From: Balneolaceae bacterium UBA2956
GTDB taxonomy: Bacteria > Bacteroidota > Rhodothermia > Balneolales > Balneolaceae
Assembly (NCBI GenBank): GCA_002348545.1
Contig: DEBM01000060.1
Coordinates: 1 to 26,283, forward strand
Reading direction: 5' to 3'
Length of the DNA: 26,283 nucleotides
Shown here: piece after piece, positions 1 to 7,958 of the stretch
How the letters are laid out: the number at the start of each line of letters is the position of its first letter
Position numbering within the stretch: position 1 is the first letter of the stretch
Program-made: the position numbers and the translations under genes
Notes under the pieces: generated by a model
What the model saw: the letters and a program-made list of their open reading frames with translations, nothing else
Databases searched by the model: none
What the model was told of the DNA's origin: nothing

Positions 1-603
1 TTCAAGTTTATTGGCTCGCTAATGACGTCACTGGAAAGTAACGAGCAATTTATAGTTGGTGGGGAAGAAAGCTATGGCTATTTGGTTGGCGATCACGTTC
101 GCGACAAGGATGCCGTAGTCTCGGCGGTAATCATCGCTGAAATGGTTGCTTATTATAAGGACCAGGGCTCTAGTTTGTATGAGGCTCTAATAAATTTGTA
201 TGTGGAGCATGGTTTTTATAAGGAACGGTTGATTTCTGTAACTAAAAAAGGAAAGGCAGGAGCCGAGGAAATTCAGGCTATGATGACTAAATTTCGGACA
301 TCTCATCCCTCTTATCTTGGCGGTTCAAGAGTGATAAAAGTGAAAGACTATACAAGTGGCGAGGCTAAAAACCTATTGGATCAATCAGTTGAACGTATGA
401 ATTTTCCTAGCTCAAATGTACTGCAATTTATAACCGAGGATGGCTCGGTTGTATCCGCACGTCCTTCAGGCACCGAGCCTAAGATTAAGTTTTATTGCTC
501 GGTGAATACCCAACTGGTGAATGCGTCAGATTTTCAGCGAATCGAGGGGATATTGGAACAACGGATTGATGCGATTCTTTCAGATCTAGATGTCATCGGG
601 TGA
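1..603 (+). CDS. Phosphoglucomutase/phosphomannomutase family protein, C-terminal part (cut by window start)
   Basis: This is the last 200 residues of an alpha-D-phosphohexomutase, which moves phosphate between C1 and C6 of a hexose. The frame is open to base 1 and already reads like the family there (FKFIGSLM), so the ATG at 22 is internal. The sugar-recognition loop GGEESYG of domain 3 lies near residues 20-26. The phosphate-binding loop of domain 4 (ARPSGTEPKIKFY) lies near residues 154-166. The catalytic serine and metal loop of domains 1 and 2 lie outside the window. The fragment cannot separate glucose, mannose and glucosamine specificity. The next gene (obg) is convergent. A weak hairpin with a short T-run follows the stop. 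The family call is secure, the substrate is not. Confidence 0.93.
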   Translation, partial: FKFIGSLMTSLESNEQFIVGGEESYGYLVGDHVRDKDAVVSAVIIAEMVAYYKDQGSSLYEALINLYVEHGFYKERLISVTKKGKAGAEEIQAMMTKFRTSHPSYLGGSRVIKVKDYTSGEAKNLLDQSVERMNFPSSNVLQFITEDGSVVSARPSGTEPKIKFYCSVNTQLVNASDFQRIEGILEQRIDAILSDLDVIG

Positions 604-613
604 TTTTTGATAA

Positions 614-636
614 AACCCTCCAATGGGTTCGTTTTT
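614..636 (+). terminator. Possible weak intrinsic terminator after the phosphohexomutase gene
   Basis: A 5-bp stem (AACCC at 614-618, GGGTT at 625-629) with a 6-base loop is followed after two bases by five T. The stem is short, so termination here is only plausible. Confidence 0.35.
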
Positions 637-820
637 CATTGGTATCACAAACTGTGACTGAACTTCTACTTTCATTTTCTTTACTCTTTGATTGGTGAGT
701 ATGGAAACACACTAACATTTGAATTTAACCAGAGAAAGTATTCATTTCCTTCGATATCAATTCTCTCTACATACCTAGAAATAAAGTCCATTCAAATCCC
801 CTATCTTTTATGGTAGTAAT

Positions 821-841
821 AACGCAGTTACTTTTTGCGTT
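821..841 (-). terminator. Hairpin just after the obg stop codon
   Basis: A perfect 6-bp stem (AACGCA at 821-826 with TGCGTT at 836-841) and a 9-base loop begins a few bases beyond the obg stop. On the minus strand it is followed by ATTACTACC rather than a good T-run, so it may stabilise a 3' end more than terminate. Confidence 0.3.
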
Positions 842-847
842 CTCTTG

Positions 848-1831
848 CTATCTTGAATATTGTATTAACTTCCAAAGTGCTTCTCTTAACTGATATAGGC
901 CATAACCAGTGGCCGATGAAATAGGAATAACTGGAATATCTGTAGGTAAACGCAAATCTTTTTTTATCCTAAAGTCTTGTTTTATATCCATTTTGGATAA
1001 GGCAATTATCTTGGGTTTATCCAAAAGATCTTTACGATAAGCTTTTAATTCATTTAATAATGCTTCGTATTCGTAATAGACATCTGATTCAATACTTAAC
1101 ACAAATAATAGAACATTATTACGTTCAATGTGTCGTAGAAATTGCGCACCCAATCCTTTACCGTTGTGCGCTTGTTCAATAATACCTGGTATATCTGCCA
1201 TAACAAAACTACGGTAATCAGAAAAATTTACCACACCTAAATTCGGTTCTAAGGTGGTAAATGGATAATCCGCAATCTTGGGTCTAGCCTCCGATAAGAC
1301 CGACAATAAGGTACTTTTACCTGCATTGGGGAAACCCACCAAGCCTACATCTGCAATGAGTTTTAACTCTAGCTCGATAGTTCGCTCTTCGCCCTCTTTA
1401 CCTTGCTGAGCGTACGTAGGACTTTGTCGGATAGAACTTTTAAAGTGCCAATTACCTAAACCACCTTTACCACCTTTTGCGATAACTAACTCTTGCCCTT
1501 CCTCAGTAATTTCACCCACTCGTTCTCTGGAATCTGCATCGAATGCTATGGTTCCTAATGGCACTTCTAAACGTATATCCGTGCCTGAAGATCCGGTTCT
1601 TCGACTCCCTGCTCCATTTTCACCTTTATTCGACTTGATAAACTTTTTATATCTTAAATCCAGCAACGTATTCAATTGATGCCTACCCACTAACACTACA
1701 TCTCCCCCTTTGCCGCCGTCACCTCCATCAGGGCCACCTTTAGGTACATACTTTTCACGTCTGAAGTGAGCAGAGCCATCTCCACCTTTTCCAGCGGTAA
1801 CATATATTTTAGCGTAATCTGCGAATCTCAT
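848..1831 (-). CDS. obg: Obg/CgtA family GTPase, ribosome assembly
   Basis: An essential GTPase that binds the large ribosomal subunit and couples ribosome maturation to growth state. The N-terminal Obg fold is glycine-rich with the family start (MRFADYAKIYVTAGKGGDGS) and covers about residues 1-157. The G domain shows G1 GFPNAGKS at 166-173, the switch region with FTT near 191-193, G3 DIPG at 213-216, G4 SKMD at 279-282 (serine instead of the usual asparagine) and G5 SSATG at 305-309. At 327 residues it ends right after the G domain, so it lacks the C-terminal OCT domain found in many Firmicutes proteins. It starts at an ATG 79 bases after the accD stop and may be co-transcribed with accD. 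Confidence 0.97.
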   Translation of the reverse strand: MRFADYAKIYVTAGKGGDGSAHFRREKYVPKGGPDGGDGGKGGDVVLVGRHQLNTLLDLRYKKFIKSNKGENGAGSRRTGSSGTDIRLEVPLGTIAFDADSRERVGEITEEGQELVIAKGGKGGLGNWHFKSSIRQSPTYAQQGKEGEERTIELELKLIADVGLVGFPNAGKSTLLSVLSEARPKIADYPFTTLEPNLGVVNFSDYRSFVMADIPGIIEQAHNGKGLGAQFLRHIERNNVLLFVLSIESDVYYEYEALLNELKAYRKDLLDKPKIIALSKMDIKQDFRIKKDLRLPTDIPVIPISSATGYGLYQLREALWKLIQYSR

Positions 1832-1910
1832 GGTAGAGTTAAATAGTACGATCTGAGCCTGTTATTGAAGCTATTGGTCGGAATGCCTAGCTACTAAGAA
1901 AGTTGAGCAA

Positions 1911-2756
1911 TTAAGAAGCCTTAAACCCTAGAAGCTGAAAGAGCTCGGTAAGTTTATTTTTCATATCCTTTCGAGATATAATGAAATCTAGAAATCCATG
2001 ATCTAGTAAGTATTCTGAAGTCTGGAATCCATCAGGTAAATCGCGACCAATGGTTTGACGTATTACACGTGGACCTGCAAAACCGATTAACGCTCCAGGT
2101 TCAGCAATATTAAAATCTCCTAGCATAGCATAACTAGCAGTGACTCCACCCGTTGTTGGATTGGTCATATAAGACACGTAAGGGACTCCTGCTTCCGATA
2201 ATTTTGCTAACTTAGCTGATGTTTTAGCCATTTGCATTAAACTTAGTACACTTTCCATCATTCTAGCACCCCCAGTTTGGGAAATAATGATAAGGGGTAT
2301 CCTTTTCTCACGGGCATAATCAATAGCAATACCTAAACGCTCACCTACCACAGACCCCATACTCCCCCCAATAAAACTAAAATCCATACAGCCAACAATA
2401 ATGGAGATGCCATTCATAGCTCCTGTCCCGATTCGAATAGCATCTGAGAGTCCTGTTTTATTCTGATTTTGCTCAAGTCGGTCTTTGTATTTCTTACGAT
2501 CAGTAAAACACAATGGATCCATTGGTAGTATATCTGCTCCTAATTCGGTGTATCTACCTTCAAATAGGATATCGAAATACTCTTCTGACCCGATTTTAAA
2601 ATGATAGTTACTTACAGGGTCTACATATAAATGCTGCTCAAGTTCTCTTTTATGGATCATCTCACCCGTAGATGGAACTTTTATCCAAACACCTTCCGGC
2701 ATTGCTTTTGGGGTGGCCGTTTGAATGTTGTTGTCTTTGCGTTTAAACCAAGCCAT
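1911..2756 (-). CDS. accD: Acetyl-CoA carboxylase carboxyltransferase, beta subunit
   Basis: Forms the carboxyltransferase of acetyl-CoA carboxylase with AccA and transfers carboxyl from biotin to acetyl-CoA to give malonyl-CoA for fatty-acid synthesis. The 281-residue protein has the expected crotonase-fold core: GGSMGSVVGER, SQTGGARMMES, MTNPTTGGVTASYAMLGD and FAGPRVIRQT. The four zinc-ribbon cysteines known from E. coli AccD are all replaced: the CxxC pairs align with V27/T30 and D46/S49, although the surrounding residues (GEMIHKRELEQHL) still follow the ribbon. I recall the same loss in Bacteroidota AccD, so it is probably a lineage trait. accA is not in the window. ATG start; a 97-base gap separates it from tsaB. 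Confidence 0.96.
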   Translation of the reverse strand: MAWFKRKDNNIQTATPKAMPEGVWIKVPSTGEMIHKRELEQHLYVDPVSNYHFKIGSEEYFDILFEGRYTELGADILPMDPLCFTDRKKYKDRLEQNQNKTGLSDAIRIGTGAMNGISIIVGCMDFSFIGGSMGSVVGERLGIAIDYAREKRIPLIIISQTGGARMMESVLSLMQMAKTSAKLAKLSEAGVPYVSYMTNPTTGGVTASYAMLGDFNIAEPGALIGFAGPRVIRQTIGRDLPDGFQTSEYLLDHGFLDFIISRKDMKNKLTELFQLLGFKAS

Positions 2757-2853
2757 TGTCTTCTGTATAATTTAAATGGACATAATAGGGAATATTGGTG
2801 TCAATAGGGAATTAAAAGCATGCTGATGATACTATCCAACCTAGCATGGACAG

Positions 2854-3672
2854 CTATGAATCCGAAGAGGTGGGTATATTAGAATTGTTGACCTGGTTAT
2901 TACTTAGATAATAAGGTTCTAGCCTATCGATCATTACAGCTTCTAGACCTATTTTTGAGGGTAAAAGTAGTAGCTTAAGAAGGTTTCTAGCATGAAAGAA
3001 CTGCTTTAGCTCTTGATTTCCTACTTGTATTGGAGTGGATTTACTCTGAATAAAATTAGCCCAGCTTGCCCCCACTAAGAAAGATTTATCATTAGAGTGT
3101 AATGCGGAGACGATCGTTGAGTTTGCCACTCTTTTTGGCTCAGCTAATATCTGTAGCCCAAATTGTTCCAAAGCGAAAGGTTGGTAATAACTGAACCCCC
3201 CCCGCGCATCAATAACTACATGAATGACTGCTTCTGTTAATTGAGCTCCTACAAAGGTAGGTCGAAGGAACGCTGGATCTGCCAGGTTAATTGAATCTGC
3301 AGCACTCAGTAAGGCTGAAGGGCCTGAAATCGCCCACTCTTCTTGTTCTTTAAAAATCGCACAGGCAATACCGGCTAAGGTGGAGGCTGCCCAAAGCTTC
3401 ACTTTTCGGTTAAAAAGTATTCCTCTAAGCGCACTCCCTGCAATTCTAAGACCGGTATACGAGCCAGGACCATTACTGATAATTACTTTTTGCAGCGATC
3501 TCATCCCTTGCTCAACCGATCCAGAGGCCTCTTCTAAGAGTTCACCAATGAATGACACCAATTTTTTTGAATGTTCGGCTCGTCCGTCGGTCCATCGATC
3601 AATAATGTACCCTGATTCGGTTTGCAAGCTAACAGAGCATACCGAAGAACTACTTTCAATAGCTAAAATCAT
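2854..3672 (-). CDS. tsaB: tRNA threonylcarbamoyladenosine biosynthesis protein TsaB
   Basis: An ASKHA-fold pseudo-enzyme that partners TsaD and TsaE to make the t6A modification at position 37 of ANN-decoding tRNAs. The start MILAIESSSSVCSVSL is the classic TsaB N terminus, so I place it at the ATG at 3672; a longer frame from a TTG at 3738 would add 22 unrelated residues and run into the upstream gene. Further family marks are the SNGPGSYTGLRIA segment near residues 66-78 and VIDARGGF near 153-160, where many relatives have DARR. The protein has 272 residues. It follows the phosphodiesterase gene by 11 bases, which suggests one transcript with pyrC. A run of eight G lies in the DARGGF codons. 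Confidence 0.92.
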   Translation of the reverse strand: MILAIESSSSVCSVSLQTESGYIIDRWTDGRAEHSKKLVSFIGELLEEASGSVEQGMRSLQKVIISNGPGSYTGLRIAGSALRGILFNRKVKLWAASTLAGIACAIFKEQEEWAISGPSALLSAADSINLADPAFLRPTFVGAQLTEAVIHVVIDARGGFSYYQPFALEQFGLQILAEPKRVANSTIVSALHSNDKSFLVGASWANFIQSKSTPIQVGNQELKQFFHARNLLKLLLLPSKIGLEAVMIDRLEPYYLSNNQVNNSNIPTSSDS

Positions 3673-3683
3673 GGGTATAAATA

Positions 3684-5258
3684 TTACATTTCTAAGAGTG
3701 GCTGAACAAAGTCCTTCGATTCGATCACAAATTGCCAATTGCCTCTATATTGAGACCACCTTCCAATAAACTCTACTGGGATGCTATCTAGTTTATTCGC
3801 TGATTCACCAGTGTTTTGATCGATGAGCTCCTTAGCAAAATCACTAATATTAAAAGCCGGAGCATATACGTCTATTTCAATTCCCATAACTCCGATTTTC
3901 CCGTCCACTCTTAATTGGCCTTCAAGCTTATAATACTGATCGTAATAGCTCATGTTACGGAAAGCCTCCCCGGTCTCAAACGCTTGAGAATCCAGCAACT
4001 CTTCGGGTTTCATATACTCCACAGCAATGGGTTGCCATAGTTGGTCGTCTTCTGAACTATATGGACCTTCAAAGGCCTCTTGAGCTTTGGTTATAAGCAT
4101 AGATAAGGGTAGATGGTCTGAATATCCACTGCCCGTACCAAACGAAGACCACCGCTTAGGCATGCCCGAGACTGAGTAGGTATTAAATCCAAAATCATCA
4201 ACCTTAAAGCTTTGATTTACATAGGAAAGCCCCTTGTTATCATACATTCCATTGGAAATAATGAGTTGCATTAAAGTCCCCCAATATCCGCGATAGGTAT
4301 CTGATCCACGCTTATCTATAGGCCATTCGTACCAAAGATTATACCACTGTGGTAACATTTGTCGAGCAGCATTGACCACAGAAGCTTCATCACCCTGTAC
4401 CCTCATGATATCCTGCAAAGCAGTCTCAGCGAATCCATATCTATATTTTTGATTATAGTCAGCATTAAAATCACCTGCAAGTACCAAATCGACCATAGGA
4501 TCTTCTTCAAAAAGTTCGGTTACTCTTGCCTCTAGTACCTTCGCATTTCCAACTCGTATCTTCTCCATTTCTTCGCTACTTGCGCCCGATTTCCAATGGT
4601 TGACAAAAACTCCCAGCTCGTCTCCGTCCAGATCAATCCAAACTTCCAAAATTGGGCGTGCACGTTCGGTTGAGTGTATAAGGGTTTTTTCGCGTAAAAT
4701 CGGATATTTAGAATAGACTACATTTTTCTGCACACTTTCTGGATTCCCGGAAGCCCGAAGGCTTGGCTCACCTACTTCCAACTCATAAGGCCCTAATAGA
4801 GCATCCTGCATTCCTTTAAGTAAAAGCCATTCAGAGGATAGTTGCGCTACTTTTTCGTCAAAATCTTCATTGAGCATACGCTGGAGGGTTGTGTGAGCAT
4901 ATTGTCCTAAAAAATCAGCATGGTCCACAAATCTATGGTCACCTGGTGTATGATCACTTTCCAGTTCCACTAAGGTCACAATATCAGGTCCAACACCGTT
5001 TTCATATGCCTTTAGCACCTCAATAATATGACTGATTTTTGTAAATATGTCCGCAGGTGAATATTGAGAATTTCCTTGCCTATCGGTTGGTAGATAGTCA
5101 GAATAAACAGCCACACCATCTGCATCAAACAAATTTTCAACATTATAGGTCACCAAGCTATAACTGGTTGATACACTTTGAGCACGTGGGTTTGAATGGC
5201 TGCTTTTGATGGTGAACATAATCAGGAGAACAAGCAGTGCAGTGGATTGTTTGGGCAT
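3684..5258 (-). CDS. Secreted endonuclease/exonuclease/phosphatase (EEP) family protein
   Basis: A predicted metal-dependent phosphodiesterase of the DNase I/EEP fold. I chose the ATG at 5258 over a TTG at 5291 because it gives a clean signal peptide (MPKQSTALLVLLIMFTIKSS) and avoids overlap with pyrC. In this 524-residue numbering the EEP motifs are YNVENLFD (N39, E41), VELES (E98), NHWKS (H221), AGDFNAD (D263, N265) and SDHLPL (D381, H382). All catalytic positions appear intact. About 130 residues follow the last motif. They contain an aromatic-rich stretch (MSYYDQYYKLEGQLRVDGK) that I cannot assign. It lies 29 bases after pyrC and 11 before tsaB, an odd place for an exported enzyme. The substrate (extracellular nucleic acid or phosphate ester) is unknown. 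Confidence 0.88.
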   Translation of the reverse strand: MPKQSTALLVLLIMFTIKSSHSNPRAQSVSTSYSLVTYNVENLFDADGVAVYSDYLPTDRQGNSQYSPADIFTKISHIIEVLKAYENGVGPDIVTLVELESDHTPGDHRFVDHADFLGQYAHTTLQRMLNEDFDEKVAQLSSEWLLLKGMQDALLGPYELEVGEPSLRASGNPESVQKNVVYSKYPILREKTLIHSTERARPILEVWIDLDGDELGVFVNHWKSGASSEEMEKIRVGNAKVLEARVTELFEEDPMVDLVLAGDFNADYNQKYRYGFAETALQDIMRVQGDEASVVNAARQMLPQWYNLWYEWPIDKRGSDTYRGYWGTLMQLIISNGMYDNKGLSYVNQSFKVDDFGFNTYSVSGMPKRWSSFGTGSGYSDHLPLSMLITKAQEAFEGPYSSEDDQLWQPIAVEYMKPEELLDSQAFETGEAFRNMSYYDQYYKLEGQLRVDGKIGVMGIEIDVYAPAFNISDFAKELIDQNTGESANKLDSIPVEFIGRWSQYRGNWQFVIESKDFVQPLLEM

Positions 5259-5287
5259 ATTAATAGGTAGTTTCACGTGTATCCAGC

Positions 5288-6568
5288 TCAATTTAGGGTA
5301 TTAATGTGCAATAGTCCTTTGTTGACAATAGCCATCGCACGACCAGTCATCTTCCTATTTAAATAAGGTGAATTATGAGATTTTGAGCGAACATTTTTAT
5401 CGTCAAAAACCCACTGCTCATCGGTATTGAAGATAGTTAAATTGGCTTTACATCCAGGCTCAATTTCAGGGACTTGTAAGCGTAGAATCTTTCTAGGTTG
5501 ATCACACAGCTTATTTACGATAGATCTCAAATCCAAATGTCCTGGTGCTAAAAGTTGCTCATTGGTAACTGCCCATGCTGTTTCAAGCCCAATTATACCA
5601 TTAGGAGCATAATTAAATTCCACTTCTTTTTCTTCAATAGCATGAGGAGCATGATCGGTACAAATAACGTCGATCGTACCATCCTTCAATCCCACTATCA
5701 TTGCATTCACGTCTTGCTTTGTGCGCAACGGTGGATGCATTTTTACATTGGTGCTAAAGTTAGTTCTTTCCACTTCTTCATCGGTCAAATGGAAATGATG
5801 AGGACATACTTCGGTGGTAATTCGAATCCCTTTTGCTTTGGCTTTTCGAACTAAATCAACTCCTTCCGCCGTGCTGATGTGAGCCACATGGACATGTCCT
5901 CCAGTGTACTCGGCAAGTAAAATATCGCGAGCTATCATAACTTCTTCCGCTATGCCTGGAGTACCATCTACTCCTAATCTAGTGGAAACAGCCCCTTCAT
6001 TCATATGTCCAGGTCTAGATAGGCTAAGATCTTCTTCGTGATTGATAACTGGTGCATCCAACATTGAGGAATACTCTAAAGCTATTCGCATAACCTGCCC
6101 ATCATACACAGGGTCTCCATCGTCACTGAATGCTACGGCCCCACCTTTTTTCATATCAGCCATTTCAGATATACTCTCACCTTTTCGATCTTTGGTTACG
6201 CAGCCTATGGGATGTACATCAACAGGAGTTTCTTTGGCTTTGGAGATGATGTACTCGACCACGTCTCTGGTATGTATGGGTGGATTTGTATTTGGCATAC
6301 AAGCGACAGCTGTAAATCCACCAAAAGCAGCAGCAGCACAACCTTGCTTTATGGTTTCTTTATGCTCGTAGCCTGGCTCACGCAAATGTACATGCATATC
6401 CATCCATCCAGGAGACACATAAGCCCCTTTGAAATCATGCACATCTTCACTTTCATGAACGGTCAATTCTGAGCCTATTTCAACTATATGTCCATCGGTA
6501 ATTCGAATGTTTTTAACTTGGTCTGTTAAGGTATTGGACGTTACAATTCGAAGATTTTTTAGTAGCAT
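5288..6568 (-). CDS. pyrC: Dihydroorotase
   Basis: Cyclises N-carbamoyl-L-aspartate to dihydroorotate in de novo UMP synthesis. It is an amidohydrolase of 426 residues in the longer class I group (Aquifex/Bacillus-like, not the short E. coli type). Metal ligands visible are DMHVHLR (H59, H61), NHEED (H177), VAHIST (H230) and TDHAPH (D305). The FSDDGDPV segment near 147-154 holds the aspartate that, as I recall, replaces the carbamylated lysine in class I enzymes. The substrate-binding MPNTNPP lies at 91-97. It starts at an ATG 120 bases from the divergent xseA start and probably leads the transcript pyrC, EEP phosphodiesterase, tsaB. Other pyr genes are absent from the window. Confidence 0.96.
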   Translation of the reverse strand: MLLKNLRIVTSNTLTDQVKNIRITDGHIVEIGSELTVHESEDVHDFKGAYVSPGWMDMHVHLREPGYEHKETIKQGCAAAAFGGFTAVACMPNTNPPIHTRDVVEYIISKAKETPVDVHPIGCVTKDRKGESISEMADMKKGGAVAFSDDGDPVYDGQVMRIALEYSSMLDAPVINHEEDLSLSRPGHMNEGAVSTRLGVDGTPGIAEEVMIARDILLAEYTGGHVHVAHISTAEGVDLVRKAKAKGIRITTEVCPHHFHLTDEEVERTNFSTNVKMHPPLRTKQDVNAMIVGLKDGTIDVICTDHAPHAIEEKEVEFNYAPNGIIGLETAWAVTNEQLLAPGHLDLRSIVNKLCDQPRKILRLQVPEIEPGCKANLTIFNTDEQWVFDDKNVRSKSHNSPYLNRKMTGRAMAIVNKGLLHINTLN

Positions 6569-6688
6569 GTTCGTACCTAATCAGGCTTTGTGTAATTGTA
6601 AGGATAAGTGAGCATTAATTCTATAAAGTAAATATACATAGAACAAAGCAAAGGATGTAGAAACATCTAAGATTTGCTATCTTTCATA

Positions 6689-7894
6689 ATGGATTTATTT
6701 AAAAAATCGAAGCAGAATATCCCAAAGGTTAGCGAACTCACCCAACGCATTAAAGTACATTTAGAACAATACTTTACAAACATTAATGTAATCGGTGAAT
6801 TAAGTAATGTTAAAAAGAGCTCAAATGGCCATATTTACTGTATAATCAAGGATTCTGACGCCCAGCTACCTTGTGTTATGTGGAGAACTCAGGCTCAGCG
6901 GTATGACTCGCTCTTTATCGATGGAAAAGAAGTGATTCTAAGAGGGTCTATTCAGGTATATAAACCTCAAGGGAAATATCAATTTATCATTGAAGAAATA
7001 GAAGCAGTTGGCGTTGGGAATCTGCAAATGGAATTTGAACGACTCAAGAAAAAATTAAACTCTGAAGGACTGTTTGATGCAAGCCATAAAAAACCACTCC
7101 CCCGTATTCCTACCAAAATTGGGGTCGTGAGTTCTCGTACTACCGCTGCCTTTCAAGATATTTTATCCACCCTTTCTAACCGGTGGCCATTGGCCGAAAT
7201 TTCTCTTTACCACGCTAGCGTACAAGGCTCAAGAGCTGCAGAAGAAATTTGTCAGGCCTTGGATTTTTTGGGGAAATCCAAGGATATTCAAGTCATCATT
7301 GTGACTAGGGGGGGGGGATCAATTGAAGATCTATGGCCATTTAACGAGGAATCCGTAGCCCGCGCTATATATTCTTGCCCTATTCCGGTAATCAGTGGGA
7401 TTGGCCACGAGATTGATTTCAGCATATCGGATTTTGTTGCGGATCAACGCGCGGCAACACCGACTCAAGCTGCTGTACTAGCTACACCAAGTCGAGACGA
7501 TATATTAGCCGACTTAGATGAATATGCTGAAAGAATTCATCGTCGCCTAGAGCAACTATGTACTCAAGCCAAGCAAAGAGTTGACTATCTAACCAAGTCA
7601 TATGCCCTTAAGAAGGTACAAGAACGTTTGCATATTTCTGCTATGAGGGTTCGGAATAACCGACAGTCCATTGAACATGACTTGAGCCAACTAATACAGC
7701 AAAATAGGACGAACTTCACAAAGCTTGAGCACCGTTTAGAACGAATGAATCCTAGTGAAGCCTTGGACAAAGGATATGCTCGTGTATGGCAAGATGGACA
7801 ATGGATTCGTCATTTAGAGGCTCTAAAATCAGAATCCTTTGTAGAAATTGAATTTAAGCACGGACGTAAACGCTTTAATCCCGAAACGCAGTAA
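6689..7894 (+). CDS. xseA: Exodeoxyribonuclease VII large subunit
   Basis: Catalytic subunit of ExoVII, which degrades single-stranded DNA from either end in recombination and mismatch repair. I start at the ATG at 6689 (MDLFKKSKQNIP); an in-frame TTG at 6674 is less likely. The N-terminal OB fold (VIGELSNVKKSSNGHIYCII) fills about the first 105 residues. The catalytic domain follows with GVVSSRTTAAFQDIL, VTRGGGSIEDLWPFNEE (R207-G210), SGIGHEIDFSISDFVAD and RAATPTQAA. A helical stretch and the closing GYARVW complete the 401 residues. The small subunit gene xseB, often adjacent, is not here. A run of ten G encodes the RGGG motif and is a possible slippage site. Confidence 0.96.
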   Translation: MDLFKKSKQNIPKVSELTQRIKVHLEQYFTNINVIGELSNVKKSSNGHIYCIIKDSDAQLPCVMWRTQAQRYDSLFIDGKEVILRGSIQVYKPQGKYQFIIEEIEAVGVGNLQMEFERLKKKLNSEGLFDASHKKPLPRIPTKIGVVSSRTTAAFQDILSTLSNRWPLAEISLYHASVQGSRAAEEICQALDFLGKSKDIQVIIVTRGGGSIEDLWPFNEESVARAIYSCPIPVISGIGHEIDFSISDFVADQRAATPTQAAVLATPSRDDILADLDEYAERIHRRLEQLCTQAKQRVDYLTKSYALKKVQERLHISAMRVRNNRQSIEHDLSQLIQQNRTNFTKLEHRLERMNPSEALDKGYARVWQDGQWIRHLEALKSESFVEIEFKHGRKRFNPETQ

Positions 7895-7958
7895 ATTTAA
7901 TCTATTAAGGTTTATCATTCATTGCCAAGAATGTTTCATTTTTTGCTATTAGTTTTTT

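Noticed and set aside
604..847. Possible small RNA or tRNA in the spacer between the phosphohexomutase gene and obg
   Set aside because: No cloverleaf, no conserved T-loop sequence and no promoter-terminator pair; only two weak hairpins.
5259..5291. TTG start for the EEP phosphodiesterase, overlapping pyrC by four bases
   Set aside because: It adds 11 polar residues before a signal peptide that begins cleanly at the ATG at 5258.
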